NCBI GenBank assembly: GCA_965223085.1
Contig: OZ244981.1
Location: 1,612,001-1,676,000, forward strand
Length of the DNA: 64,000 nucleotides
Direction of reading: 5' to 3'
DNA from: CBDCVO01 sp965223085
Lineage (GTDB): Bacteria > Pseudomonadota > Gammaproteobacteria > Ga0077536
The position numbers were made by a program, and so were the translations under genes. This document shows positions 16,276 through 24,933 of the stretch, one piece after another (the first letter of the stretch is position 1; each line of letters starts with the position of its first letter). The notes under the pieces are model-generated. The model was not told the origin of the DNA and did not search any database. It saw nothing but the letters and a program-made list of their open reading frames with translations.

Positions 16276-17154
16276 TTAGTAGCTTTCTGCGACCTTTACC
16301 GCGCGCTCGGTCGCTTGCGAATACTCGCCGCGCACGGCGTGTATTCGCTCGATTTCGATCATTACTGTCGCCAACGGTGGAATATTCTCATCGCGCTCTA
16401 GGAGCGTGGGGAAAAGACCGAACCGCGCGTACGCGGTACCGAGTAGGCCCCACACGGGATCGATAACGCCCTCACCGTGGGTGTCGACTATCAGACCGTT
16501 GGGATCACGCACGTGACCAGCGATATGCGCATAGGCGATCCGGTCGCCGGGCAAAGCGCTGAGGAATTCCGCCGCATCGTAGCCGTGGTTTTGGCTGTTA
16601 ACGTAGATGTTGTTGACGTCGAGCAATAATTTGCAATCACTTTCCTCGAGCACCGCAGTAAGAAATTCTATTTCGCTCAGCTCCTGATCGAGCGTAATGT
16701 AGTAAGACGCGTTTTCGATGGTAATTTGCTGTTCAAGAACGTCTTGCACTTGGCGAATGCGCGCGGCCATATGGTGCACGGCAGCGCTAGTGAACGGCAT
16801 GGGTAATAATTCGTAGAGGTGGCCTTGTGAGGCGCAAAAGCTCACGTGATCGCCGTAGCAAGCGGCGCGATGACGGCGCAAAAACGTTTTCAGTTTAGCG
16901 AGAAACGCGACGTCGAGCGGATCGGGGCCACCGATATTGAGCGTCAAACCATGGCACACCACGGGCCGTGCAGTGGCGAGTTGCTCTAAAGCGAGCTCCA
17001 GGCGTCCGCCGGCGCCCATCCAGTTCTCCGGCGCAAACTCGAAAAAATCAACTGCGCTTGGAATGGCGTCGAGCAAGTCATCCAAATGGGGGCGCCGCAA
17101 ACCAAGACCTACGCCAGAGACAGGGTATTTCGCAGCTTCCATAAGTTTAATCAC
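16276..17154 (-). CDS. DUF692 multinuclear non-haem iron oxygenase (HvfB/BufB/MbnB family)
   Basis: 292 residues, a TIM-barrel MNIO that oxidatively modifies Cys residues in ribosomal peptides. Likely iron ligands sit in CHGLTLNIGG, YGDHVSF, TIENASYY, LLLDVNNIYVNS, AYAHIAGH and VDTHGEGVIDP, in the family's order. The start is taken as GTG at 17154, because it overlaps by 4 bases (GTGA) the stop of a 13-codon leader frame with a strong ribosome site; ATG at 17142 is the alternative. It forms a pair with the DUF2063 gene downstream. Confidence 0.85.
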   Translation of the reverse strand: MIKLMEAAKYPVSGVGLGLRRPHLDDLLDAIPSAVDFFEFAPENWMGAGGRLELALEQLATARPVVCHGLTLNIGGPDPLDVAFLAKLKTFLRRHRAACYGDHVSFCASQGHLYELLPMPFTSAAVHHMAARIRQVQDVLEQQITIENASYYITLDQELSEIEFLTAVLEESDCKLLLDVNNIYVNSQNHGYDAAEFLSALPGDRIAYAHIAGHVRDPNGLIVDTHGEGVIDPVWGLLGTAYARFGLFPTLLERDENIPPLATVMIEIERIHAVRGEYSQATERAVKVAESY

Positions 17155-17192
17155 GCCTCAGCTGGGGTCAGGTGCACAAGACCCAGTAGCAT
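17151..17192 (-). CDS. 13-codon leader frame coupled to the DUF692 gene
   Basis: Reads MLLGLVHLTPAEA, then TGA. GGTGGAG lies 6 bases before its ATG, the best ribosome site in this interval, and its stop overlaps the GTG of the oxygenase gene. It has no Cys, so it is not a plausible substrate peptide. It may only feed ribosomes to the next gene, or be chance. Confidence 0.4.
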   Translation of the reverse strand: MLLGLVHLTPAEA

Positions 17193-17242
17193 ACTATTCT
17201 CCACCCGGCTTTTGCTATATTTCAGATCTACCCGCGCGAGAC

Positions 17243-17280
17243 GCAGCTTGAATGCCGTCCAAGGAGGATTCCAGGTTGAA
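17243..17280 (+). repeat. Dispersed intergenic repeat, copy 1
   Basis: Carries GCTTGAATGCCGTCCAA followed by GGAGGATTCCAGGTTGAA, matching the copies at 21775, 51533 and the right halves of 19121 and 21873. GGAGGA followed 7 bases later by TTG gives a start-like signal that opens a 10-codon frame ending before the Sel1 gene. Confidence 0.6.
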
Positions 17281-17312
17281 GTTTTGCTTACCGCTGGCGC
17301 CAATATAGATCC

Positions 17313-18407
17313 ATGAGCGACTCGCTAACACACCGTTTGCCTAGACCATCTGCCCGTTGTCACGCAGCGTCGCAAAAACGTCTTCGCCGGGGCGCCCTTG
17401 TCGTGCTCCTCGGCATGCTGTGGACTTGCAGCGCATGGGCGACGCAGCACGATACGGCCGATATCACGGCACTGGTTGGCCGTGTGCGCGCCGCCGCAGA
17501 ACGAGGCGAAGCCAAAGCCCAAAACAATCTGGGTGTTATGTATTTGCATGCCCACGGCGTTGCGCGCGACTATGAGCACGCAAAATATTGGTTCGAACAG
17601 TCCGCGGCGCAAGGGTTTGCTGCGGCGATGTACAACTTGGGCATGTTGCATTTGCGCGGCTACGGCGTCGCGGTTTCGCCACGAGAAGCGTTGCACTGGT
17701 TCGAGCGTAGCGCAACGGCGGGCGATGCCGATGCCCAGTTTCAACTCGCCGCGCAGCTCTATAACCAGGCTGCCGCCACTCGTGATCACCAACGCGCTCG
17801 TGCGTGGTTTCGGCGCGCTGCGACCCAAGGTCTCGCAAGCGCTCAATACAATCTCGGCTTGATGGTGCTGCGGGGCGAAGGGGGTGAACGCGACGAAACG
17901 CGTGGCTTACAGTGGCTGCAACGTGCTTACGCGGGCGGCCACGTTCCGGCTGCGCTCGCGATCGGGCGTGTGCACTTAGCGCATGCAGACGACCCCCAGC
18001 GGTCGGCGGCAGCGCACGCCTTGTTTACCGAACTTGCAGAAAATGGCGTCTTGGATGCGCAAGTGATGCTCGGCATGATGTACATTCTCGGACACGGTGT
18101 GCCCGCCGATCTCGCCGAAGGTCGGTTTTGGTTGGAACGCGCCGCTTTAGACGGCTCTGCGCATGCGCAGCTAAATCTAGGCAATGTTTACGCTGAGGGG
18201 ATCGGTGTGTCGCAAGATGTCGCACATGCTCATGCGTGGTACACCTTGAGCGCTCTCAGTGGCGATCCGATCGCCGCGCAATTAGTGCAAAAACTCGAAC
18301 CGAAACTGACGCCTAGCGCGCGCCGCCGCGCAACCGAGCTCGCCGATGAGATCGGCATTAGAATGCAACGCACTTCGGCACGCAACGCCATGCCTAAACG
18401 CCCGTAG
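17313..18407 (+). CDS. Sel1-like repeat (SLR/TPR) exported protein
   Basis: 364 residues. A basic N terminus and hydrophobic segment (GALVVLLGMLWTCSAWA) make a signal peptide. Then about seven Sel1 repeats of 36 residues follow, each with the pattern A-x-x-x-L-G-x-x-Y/M-x-x-G-x-G-V (for example AKAQNNLGVMYLHAHGV, AQYNLGLMVLRGEG, AHAQLNLGNVYAEGIGV). Such proteins act as periplasmic scaffolds; a specific partner cannot be named. The 3' end overlaps the convergent trmB by 14 bases. Confidence 0.85.
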   Translation: MSDSLTHRLPRPSARCHAASQKRLRRGALVVLLGMLWTCSAWATQHDTADITALVGRVRAAAERGEAKAQNNLGVMYLHAHGVARDYEHAKYWFEQSAAQGFAAAMYNLGMLHLRGYGVAVSPREALHWFERSATAGDADAQFQLAAQLYNQAAATRDHQRARAWFRRAATQGLASAQYNLGLMVLRGEGGERDETRGLQWLQRAYAGGHVPAALAIGRVHLAHADDPQRSAAAHALFTELAENGVLDAQVMLGMMYILGHGVPADLAEGRFWLERAALDGSAHAQLNLGNVYAEGIGVSQDVAHAHAWYTLSALSGDPIAAQLVQKLEPKLTPSARRRATELADEIGIRMQRTSARNAMPKRP

Positions 18408-19074
18408 GTGTGCACACGAAATCATAAACTGTGCGGCCCTCCTGGCGCGCGCGATGCTCAAATTTTGTCTCCGCCCTGTGTTTAGGGCGGGGTGCGTCGA
18501 GATTCATACCCGCTAGGTTTTGCCATGCTTCAGAGCGGTACAGTTCCGTATGAATAAATTCGGCGTACGGCGCCCAATCCGTGGCAATATAAAGCCGTCC
18601 GTGGCGCGCAACGACTTGTGCGAGGCGATATAAAAAAGCGCTCTGCACGAGTCGGCGTTTGTGGTGTCGTTTCTTCGGCCACGGATCGGGAAAATAGATG
18701 AACACTTGTTCGAGTACATTGTTCGGCAACGCAGCGATCAAAGTGCGCGCATCCTCAGTAAATAGTCGGAGATTTTGCAGTCCTAAGGACGCTGTCTGTT
18801 GCAGGATTCGACCAATGCCGGGTCGATAAACTTCTGCGGCGATGAAATTTACGTGCGGGTTGGCGCGCGCTAGTGCCACGACCGCGGTACCGTCACCTGC
18901 GCCGATCTCCAGACAACACGGACCGCGATGCGGAAACTGCAATTCCCCGCCGTCGAGGCGATAACAAAAAGTGTTGGCGTAGCGGTTAAGCGCGACCTTT
19001 TGGGCGCTCGTTAAACGCCCTTCTCGCCGGACAAAACTGCGCACGCTAGCTTGCATAGTGCACGAGGTGTTCAC
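18394..19074 (-). CDS. trmB: tRNA (guanine-N7-)-methyltransferase
   Basis: 226 residues. It methylates G46 in the variable loop of tRNAs using AdoMet. Visible: the N-terminal RSFVRREGRLTSAQK, the AdoMet-binding LEIGAGDGTAVVALA, the acidic FIAAEVYRPGIG, and the TrmB signature FIYFPDPWPKKRHHKRRLV. The first start (19074) is given; the ATG six codons later (19056) is equally plausible. Single gene, convergent with the Sel1 gene. Confidence 0.92.
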   Translation of the reverse strand: MNTSCTMQASVRSFVRREGRLTSAQKVALNRYANTFCYRLDGGELQFPHRGPCCLEIGAGDGTAVVALARANPHVNFIAAEVYRPGIGRILQQTASLGLQNLRLFTEDARTLIAALPNNVLEQVFIYFPDPWPKKRHHKRRLVQSAFLYRLAQVVARHGRLYIATDWAPYAEFIHTELYRSEAWQNLAGMNLDAPRPKHRAETKFEHRARQEGRTVYDFVCTPTGV

Positions 19075-19120
19075 TGCGTTTGTGTCAAGAGCTCAAGGTA
19101 ACGCACATTTTCATTGACTA

Positions 19121-19216
19121 GCGGCGTTCACCCAATGAGTGAAACTGAGAGAGACGTTATCATCGATACACCAATGAGCTGTAGCTTGCCGGAATCGGTC
19201 GACTGAGGATTCTAGG
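19121..19216 (+). repeat. Dispersed intergenic repeat, copy 2 (long form)
   Basis: About 96 bases, near 80% identical by eye to 21873-21971: shared blocks are GTGAAACTGA, CGTTATCATCG, CCAATGA, CTGTAGCTTGC and ACTGAGGATTCT. It lies in the gene-free stretch before tRNA-Gly. Confidence 0.7.
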
Positions 19217-19333
19217 ATGATGCAAATGGCGTTGCACTCGTTCACTACCATGGCCCCGACCGGATCAGGTTCGGCGGCGCGGGGACTTCGGCCCTCCCCG
19301 TGGCTATAGCTACGCTTCCGACGCCACTACAAT
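19217..19333. other. Gene-free stretch before the tRNA-Gly promoter
   Basis: No gene and no clear structure beyond a GC-rich segment near 19255-19305. Confidence 0.4.
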
Positions 19334-19361
19334 TTGACTGCGGGTCATCAGTGCCTAGAAT
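19334..19361 (+). promoter_or_regulatory. Promoter of tRNA-Gly
   Basis: TTGACT (19334-19339), 16-base spacer, TAGAAT (19356-19361); tRNA begins 12 bases after the -10. Confidence 0.7.
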
Positions 19362-19372
19362 GACCGGAACGC

Positions 19373-19443
19373 GCGGGTGTAGTTCAATGGTAGAACATCA
19401 GCTTCCCAAGCTGAGAACGTGGGTTCGATTCCCATCACCCGCT
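19373..19443 (+). tRNA. tRNA-Gly (anticodon CCC)
   Basis: Acceptor arms GCGGGTG and CACCCGC, D arm GTTC...GAAC, anticodon stem CAGC/GCTG with loop TTCCCAA (anticodon CCC, reading GGG), T arm with GGTTCGATTCC. Discriminator T. CCA is not encoded. Confidence 0.92.
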
Positions 19444-19466
19444 CTACTGCGTTGACGATGGTTTCA

Positions 19467-20033
19467 TCACGTCGGATCGCCGCCAATTTTTAGCAAGATA
19501 TGGGTCATGCCGGCGGCCGAAAGTCGCGCCCGCATCGCTTGCACGTCAGCTACCTTGGCGTATGGTCCGACGTGAACGCGATACCAAATATCCTGACCGT
19601 TAATTACAACCCGCTGAATATTCGCTTGGATTCCCTGTAGCGCCAGCTGGGCTTTCGCTTTATCTGCTTGCTCGTAGCGTTGAAATGAACCGACTTGAAT
19701 CACATAGGCGGTGTTGTGATCGTTAGTTGCCGGCGCTAAGGTGCTCGATTTTTCCGTCGGTGCGGCAATCTCCGTATCGTTTACTTTAACTTCTACTTCC
19801 GGAAGTATTTTATAGAAATCGAATTTCGGTTTCGGTGTTGCCGCGACAACAGCTTGTGAATGTTCCGCATCAAATGGCTTGCGCGCCTGGGGTTTTTCGT
19901 CGAGCACGGATCCCGAACGTAAATAGACCGCAAGCGCAACAAATAAACCGAGCGTCAGACCGCTGATAAACGAGACCCAGCTTCCAAGTGGTCGATGCGC
20001 GCGCGGCTGCGCCTTCCTGTAGGCTCTTGACAT
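19467..20033 (-). CDS. ftsN: SPOR-domain cell-division protein (FtsN-like)
   Basis: 188 residues. Cytoplasmic basic head (MSRAYRKAQPRAHRP), one membrane helix (about 17-40, SFISGLTLGLFVALAVYL), a periplasmic linker containing FYKILPEVEV, and a C-terminal SPOR domain (AYVIQVGSFQRYEQADKAKA ... WYRVHVGPYAKVADVQAM) that binds denuded septal peptidoglycan. The KFDFYKILPE motif and position directly after argS (start codon touching its stop) are typical of gammaproteobacterial FtsN-type proteins. Shorter than E. coli FtsN. Confidence 0.8.
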   Translation of the reverse strand: MSRAYRKAQPRAHRPLGSWVSFISGLTLGLFVALAVYLRSGSVLDEKPQARKPFDAEHSQAVVAATPKPKFDFYKILPEVEVKVNDTEIAAPTEKSSTLAPATNDHNTAYVIQVGSFQRYEQADKAKAQLALQGIQANIQRVVINGQDIWYRVHVGPYAKVADVQAMRARLSAAGMTHILLKIGGDPT

Positions 20034-21779
20034 TTACATCTCCAATGGCGCACTCACGCCCAATAGTGTAAGGCCGTTTGCTATGACTGTGCGCACCGCA
20101 GCCGCCAAGGCAAGGCGCGCCACGCGCAAGGATTCATCGTTTACCAATAACTTATGGGTGTTGTAGTAGGCGTGAAAATCGCTCGCCAGATCGCGGAGAT
20201 AGTTCGCGATTAAATGCGGCTCGTAGAGCGTCGCCGCGTTTGCGACCGTATCTGGAAATCGTCGCAAGAGCCTTGCCAAAGCATGTTCCTCCGGTTCGAC
20301 GAGCGGCGCGAGCTCGGTGTCGGCGAGATCGGTTGTTACCGCTAAATTCCGACGTTCGACCTCGGCGAAAACGCTGCAGATGCGGGCGTGAGCGTATTGA
20401 ATATAGTAGACCAAATTATCTTTGCTCTCCGCTGTTGCGAGATCTAAGTCAAAATCTAAATGTTGATCTGCGCGGCGCGTTATGTAGTAGAAGCGAGCGG
20501 CGTCACGTCCAACTTCCTCGATCAATTCGCGCAGGGTTACGAATTCCCCAGCGCGTGTCGACATTTGCACCTTTTTGCCGTGACGAAATAGGGCAGCGAA
20601 TTGTACCAACAAGATATCTAGTTGCTCGGCGTCTTTACCGAGCGCGGCCACCGCAGCGCGTACGCGCGGAATGTAGCCGTGATGATCGGCGCCCCAAATA
20701 TTGATCAGTCGATCGAAACCTCGGGCGTACTTATTCTGGTGATAAGCAATATCGGTAGCAAAGTAAGTTGGCACGCCGTTCGCCCTGATCACAACGCGAT
20801 CTTTCTCGTCTTCAAAGGCCGTACTGCGAAACCACTCGGTGCCATCTTGCGCATAGAGATAATCGCGTTCCCGCAACACCGACAGCGCTTGCTTTAGGTC
20901 ACCCTCATCTAGTAGCGCGCGCTCCGAAAACCACACATCGTAGACAACGCCGAACGCGCATAGATCGGCCTTGATTTCGGCGAGCATTGCCTCGCAGGCA
21001 AACGTGTGCACCAGCGCGTAGTCGTCCGCACCCAAGGTCTCCCGCATCTCGGCGATCGCGGTGTCGAGCGCAAGTTCGGGGTCGGTGTCTTCCTGGGAGC
21101 GCTCGAATCCTTTGACTGTAGGCAGGTAACGATCGCCTTGTGCGCTTGCCAAGTCAGCGGCGATCGTGCTGACATAATCGCCCTGGTAAGCGTTGGCCGG
21201 TAGCGTCACTTCTAGGCCTTGATTCTGCAGATAACGTAGCCAGACACTGAGCGCGAGAATATCCATTTGCCGCCCGGCATCGTTAACGTAGTATTCTCGC
21301 GATACCGAATAACCAACCGCGGCTAAGAGATTCGCTAGCACCGCACCATAAGCGGCACCTCGGCCATGACCGACGTGCAAGGGCCCGGTAGGATTGGCGG
21401 ATACGAATTCAATTTGCACCTTATGGCTGGCACCGTGCTCGCTATGTCCATAATGATCGCCTTGCGCAAGCACCTGCTGGATCGCGTTGAGGGTCGCACT
21501 AGTAGCGATATAAAAGTTAATAAAACCTGGCGGGGCGATTTCAATCTTCTCCACCGCGTTACTAGGTGCGATGTGCGCCACGATCAGTTTGGCGATCTCT
21601 ATTGGCGGGCGTCGGCACGGCTTTGCGAGCGTCATGGCGATGTTGCTGCTGAAATCACCGTGGGCAGCGCTACGCGGTGGTTCCGCGCTAACTGTCGGGA
21701 CGCGATCGAGGGACAGCAACCCATTGTGGGCTAGATTTTCTAAGGCGTCAGTGATCAAGCCTTCGATTTCGTGTTTCAA
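20034..21779 (-). CDS. argS: Arginyl-tRNA synthetase
   Basis: 581 residues, class I synthetase charging tRNA-Arg. The HIGH motif is in PTGPLHVGHGRGAAYG and the KMSKS-like loop in KKVQMSTRAG. The N-terminal domain (IEGLITDAL) and C-terminal DALR domain (HLIANYLRDLASDFHAYYN, ending RTVIANGLTLLGV) are complete. The start is TTG at 21779, since no ATG/GTG lies at the conserved N terminus; GAGGA sits 7-8 bases before it and is part of a dispersed intergenic repeat. Co-transcribed with the SPOR gene. Confidence 0.93.
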   Translation of the reverse strand: MKHEIEGLITDALENLAHNGLLSLDRVPTVSAEPPRSAAHGDFSSNIAMTLAKPCRRPPIEIAKLIVAHIAPSNAVEKIEIAPPGFINFYIATSATLNAIQQVLAQGDHYGHSEHGASHKVQIEFVSANPTGPLHVGHGRGAAYGAVLANLLAAVGYSVSREYYVNDAGRQMDILALSVWLRYLQNQGLEVTLPANAYQGDYVSTIAADLASAQGDRYLPTVKGFERSQEDTDPELALDTAIAEMRETLGADDYALVHTFACEAMLAEIKADLCAFGVVYDVWFSERALLDEGDLKQALSVLRERDYLYAQDGTEWFRSTAFEDEKDRVVIRANGVPTYFATDIAYHQNKYARGFDRLINIWGADHHGYIPRVRAAVAALGKDAEQLDILLVQFAALFRHGKKVQMSTRAGEFVTLRELIEEVGRDAARFYYITRRADQHLDFDLDLATAESKDNLVYYIQYAHARICSVFAEVERRNLAVTTDLADTELAPLVEPEEHALARLLRRFPDTVANAATLYEPHLIANYLRDLASDFHAYYNTHKLLVNDESLRVARLALAAAVRTVIANGLTLLGVSAPLEM

Positions 21780-21810
21780 CCTAGAATCCTCGGTTGGACG
21801 GCATTCAAGG
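21775..21810 (-). repeat. Dispersed intergenic repeat, copy 3 (overlaps argS start)
   Basis: On the minus strand CTTGAATGCCGTCCAA then GAGGATTCTAGGTTGAA; its TTG is the argS start codon and its GAGGA the ribosome site. Confidence 0.65.
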
Positions 21811-21872
21811 TGTGTCTCGCGTCGTGCCGGACTGCGTTATAACTCGTTGGCATAGGTCAACTATTCTGCCTC

Positions 21873-21971
21873 GCGGCGCCCACCGAATGCGTGAAACTGA
21901 ATTCGACACGTTATCATCGGTACGCCAATGACCTGTAGCTTGCTAAAAGCGGTCAACTGAGGATTCTTAGG
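21873..21971 (+). repeat. Dispersed intergenic repeat, copy 4 (long form)
   Basis: About 99 bases matching copy 2 at 19121; ends with ACTGAGGATTCTTAGG. It lies only 60 bases from copy 3, which is inverted relative to it, in the gap between argS and the rhodanese gene. Confidence 0.7.
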
Positions 21972-22021
21972 TTCAAAGAAGGCGAACCTCAGCAGTGCTG
22001 CGCATGTCTTAGCGAGAATGG

Positions 22022-22660
22022 CTATTTTACGGTCGTCAGTCCGAGTGCTTCCCAACTTTGCATCCCGCCACGATACCATTTGATTTTGTGCGCCGGGTAA
22101 CCGAAGTTCAGGAGCGTACGGATATTGCTCGGTGATTGTCCGCACCACATGCCATTGCAGAACAACACCAAAGTCTTGGCGGCTGCGAAGTTCCATAGAC
22201 CCTCTTGCGCCAGCGCGCCGAAACGTTCTTCAAGTATATCTACAATCGTCATCGGATCGGCACCCGCTTCCGGACTGAGCGTCGTCCAAGGAATATTGAC
22301 CGAGCCTGGTATCGTACCTTCCGTTAGCCAAGCGGGGGTGCGCGAATCGATCACCATGACGCTGTCGTCCCCGTCTTCGATGGCAGTCAAGTAGTTCAAT
22401 ACTTCGAGTTCACCGATCGTTTCGACGCCGGGCGCAATTTTTGCGGGTTGCACACAAAACGGGGGACAATCGCGTGCGGTTTTGGCATATACGGGGTTGA
22501 TCGTCGCGTCTGGGTTTTGTTCACGCTCGATGACGATCCGCTGTCCATTATGATGCACCGGCACTCGCGCCAAAGTCGGTGTGATTTGCACGCGCGTATC
22601 CTCTCCCGCGCTACTTGCAAGCGCCGCGCTAAATAGCAGGGTGAACAGTTGAAACCGCAT
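22022..22660 (-). CDS. Exported rhodanese-like protein
   Basis: 212 residues. A short signal peptide (RFQLFTLLFSAALASSAG) precedes a region of unknown kind and a rhodanese domain: VMVIDSRTPAWLTEGTIPGS is the CH2A-type start and VLFCNGMWCGQSPSNIRTL the active-site loop with Cys. The loop is longer than in classic thiosulfate sulfurtransferases and has a second Cys (CNGMWC), suggesting a redox or sulfur-carrier role in the periplasm. ATG at 22660 follows AAGAGG 7 bases upstream. Possibly co-transcribed with priA 56 bases upstream. Confidence 0.75.
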   Translation of the reverse strand: MRFQLFTLLFSAALASSAGEDTRVQITPTLARVPVHHNGQRIVIEREQNPDATINPVYAKTARDCPPFCVQPAKIAPGVETIGELEVLNYLTAIEDGDDSVMVIDSRTPAWLTEGTIPGSVNIPWTTLSPEAGADPMTIVDILEERFGALAQEGLWNFAAAKTLVLFCNGMWCGQSPSNIRTLLNFGYPAHKIKWYRGGMQSWEALGLTTVK

Positions 22661-22716
22661 GTTTGAGCCTCTTAGATGATCTTTGGCGGTGCATGCCAAT
22701 CGCGCCGGTCGTGTGT

Positions 22717-24933
22717 TCATATCGATTCTTGCGGGTCAATGTCGATACTCCAACGCACGCGAGATTGACCCGCTAGCTTGGGGATTATTGTAAGCAGCGT
22801 TTGCACCGTCTTGGCAAGGTCTGAGCGCTGTGCTGTTTGCAGCAAAAGTTGGGCGCGCGTTTTGCCCGCGCGCCGTGCCAGTGGGGCCGGTAACGGTCCC
22901 TCTATGCGAATGTGACCGCAGCGCTCGCGTAAGGTTTCTGCCGCCGTGTGTAGAAACTGTGCGGGAAAGTGTGGGTCAGTCGCCTCGGCGCGCACCAAGG
23001 CAAGCGCGGTGTACGGGGGTAGTTCGGCACGCGCACGTTCGTGTAGAGCACGCGCAGAAAACCCCCGATAACCGAGCTCAAACAGGCTGCGAAATAAGGG
23101 GTGCTCGGGGTGGTGGGTTTGCAGTAGAACCGTACCGCGGAGGAGCGCCCGACCCGCGCGACCGCCTACCTGGGTGATCAGCTGCGCGAAGCGTTCCTCG
23201 GCGCGAAAGTCCAGGGAGAATAAGCGAGAATCGGCGTCTATGATCGCCACCAGCGTAACCGCGTGGAAGTCGTGTCCTTTAGCCAGCATCTGCGTACCAA
23301 TGAGAATATCGACTTGCTGTGCACGGATCGCGGCAAACGTCCGCTCTAGCTGTTTTTTGCTTGCCATCGTATCGCGGTCGATACGCGCGATCCGCGCACC
23401 CGGGAATAATCTCGCAGCCGCCTCTGCAAGTTGCTCGGTGCCGACGCCTAAAGTAACAAATTCGGTCGCTTCGCCGCATTCATGGTTTAAACGGCAACGC
23501 TCGATATATTGCCGCGCACCGCAATGGTGGCATTCGAGGCGTTGGCGGTGCTTGTGCATAACGAGGTTGGCGTCACAACGTTCGCAACGAACGACCCAAC
23601 CGCAACGGTGGCACAGCGTAATCGGCGCATAGCCACGCCGATTAAGAAACAAAAGAATCTGTTCAGATCGCGCTAAGCGTTCCTTGATCGCTGCGATCAA
23701 GGGCGGTGATAAACCGCAATCGAGTTGCTGGCAGCGCAGGTCGAGGCATTGAATGCTCGGCGTTTGTGCAGCTCCAGCGCGCTGCGGTAATTCCAGACGT
23801 CGATATTTTCCCGTCGCCACATTGAACTGGGATTCGAGCGAGGGGGTCGCGGAACCAAGCACGATGGGGAATGCGCCGTTGTGTGCTCGCATGACCGCGA
23901 CGTCGCGCGCGGAATAGCGAAAGCCTTCTTGTTGTTTGTATGACAGATCGTGTTCTTCATCGACGACAATGAACTTTAGGTGCGGCAAGGGCAGCCAAAC
24001 CGCCGAGCGTGTTCCGAGCACGATCCGGGTGTGGGCGTCGCGACATTGCTTCCACACCCGCGCACGCACCGCCGCTGTTAACCCTGAATGCAGCGCGGCG
24101 ACTGCGCCACCAAAACGAGCCCGGAAGCGTTCGACCAAGGCCTCGGTTAGGGCGATCTCTGGTACTAGCACGAGTGCTTGTCCACCATCGCTGACAATAT
24201 CCCGCAACAGATGCAAGTAGACTTCCGTTTTGCCGCTGCCGGTTACGCCATCGAGCAAAAACGCGGTGTAGTTCTCGCGGCTTGCTTTGATCGTCTGCAC
24301 CGCGTCGAGCTGCGCGGGATTAAGCGGTAAAAAAGCCGTGCTGTTTATCGTCGTTTGGTGAACACTTGGGGCGTCTACGTCGCAACTTAGCCAGCCGCGC
24401 GCCACTAGCTTTGTCACTAGAGGCCGCCAACGAAAATCTAAATGGGCAAAATCCTCGGCACCTACGGGGCCCGATTGGCACAGCGCCAGTAGTTGGCGCT
24501 GTCGTGGCCCGCGGACTTGCCCAGTATGCAATTTATCGCGACCGATGCTGTTCAGCCGCCATCTTTGCGTTCGCGAAGGCGTCTCTGGCTGGCCGCGTTT
24601 TAATTTACCCGGCAACGTTGCACTGAGCACTTCGCCAAGCGGATGTTGGTAGTATTCAGCGGCCCACTGCGCCAACTGTAAGATCGTGGGTGTGATTAGG
24701 GCTTCGCTGTCGAGGACATCCAGAATGCGTTTCGTGTCACGCTCGACGGCGGGCTGTTTTTGCACCACCTCCACCACCACGCCCAGACGTTCGCCACGGC
24801 CAAACGGCACTTGTACCCGCGCTCCGCAGGGGGGTAACGGGGTGTGTGGATCGGCCGCGGGAAGATAATCAAAAATCTGCCGTACAGGCGCGAAGACGGC
24901 GACGCGGAGTAAGCAAGAATCGTTGTTATTCAA
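22717..24933 (-). CDS. priA: Primosomal protein N', replication restart helicase
   Basis: 738 residues. The N-terminal 3' DNA-binding domain (VAVFAPVRQIFDYLP) is followed by an SF2 helicase core with Walker A GVTGSGKTEV and the DEEH box (VVDEEHD), then the zinc-binding insert with CHRC, CERC, CHHC and a fourth pair spaced CRLNHEC, and the C-terminal domain. The fourth pair is C-x5-C where PriA normally has C-x2-C. Start is TTG at 24933, overlapping the upstream gene by 8 bases. It reloads the replisome at stalled forks. Confidence 0.93.
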   Translation of the reverse strand: MNNNDSCLLRVAVFAPVRQIFDYLPAADPHTPLPPCGARVQVPFGRGERLGVVVEVVQKQPAVERDTKRILDVLDSEALITPTILQLAQWAAEYYQHPLGEVLSATLPGKLKRGQPETPSRTQRWRLNSIGRDKLHTGQVRGPRQRQLLALCQSGPVGAEDFAHLDFRWRPLVTKLVARGWLSCDVDAPSVHQTTINSTAFLPLNPAQLDAVQTIKASRENYTAFLLDGVTGSGKTEVYLHLLRDIVSDGGQALVLVPEIALTEALVERFRARFGGAVAALHSGLTAAVRARVWKQCRDAHTRIVLGTRSAVWLPLPHLKFIVVDEEHDLSYKQQEGFRYSARDVAVMRAHNGAFPIVLGSATPSLESQFNVATGKYRRLELPQRAGAAQTPSIQCLDLRCQQLDCGLSPPLIAAIKERLARSEQILLFLNRRGYAPITLCHRCGWVVRCERCDANLVMHKHRQRLECHHCGARQYIERCRLNHECGEATEFVTLGVGTEQLAEAAARLFPGARIARIDRDTMASKKQLERTFAAIRAQQVDILIGTQMLAKGHDFHAVTLVAIIDADSRLFSLDFRAEERFAQLITQVGGRAGRALLRGTVLLQTHHPEHPLFRSLFELGYRGFSARALHERARAELPPYTALALVRAEATDPHFPAQFLHTAAETLRERCGHIRIEGPLPAPLARRAGKTRAQLLLQTAQRSDLAKTVQTLLTIIPKLAGQSRVRWSIDIDPQESI

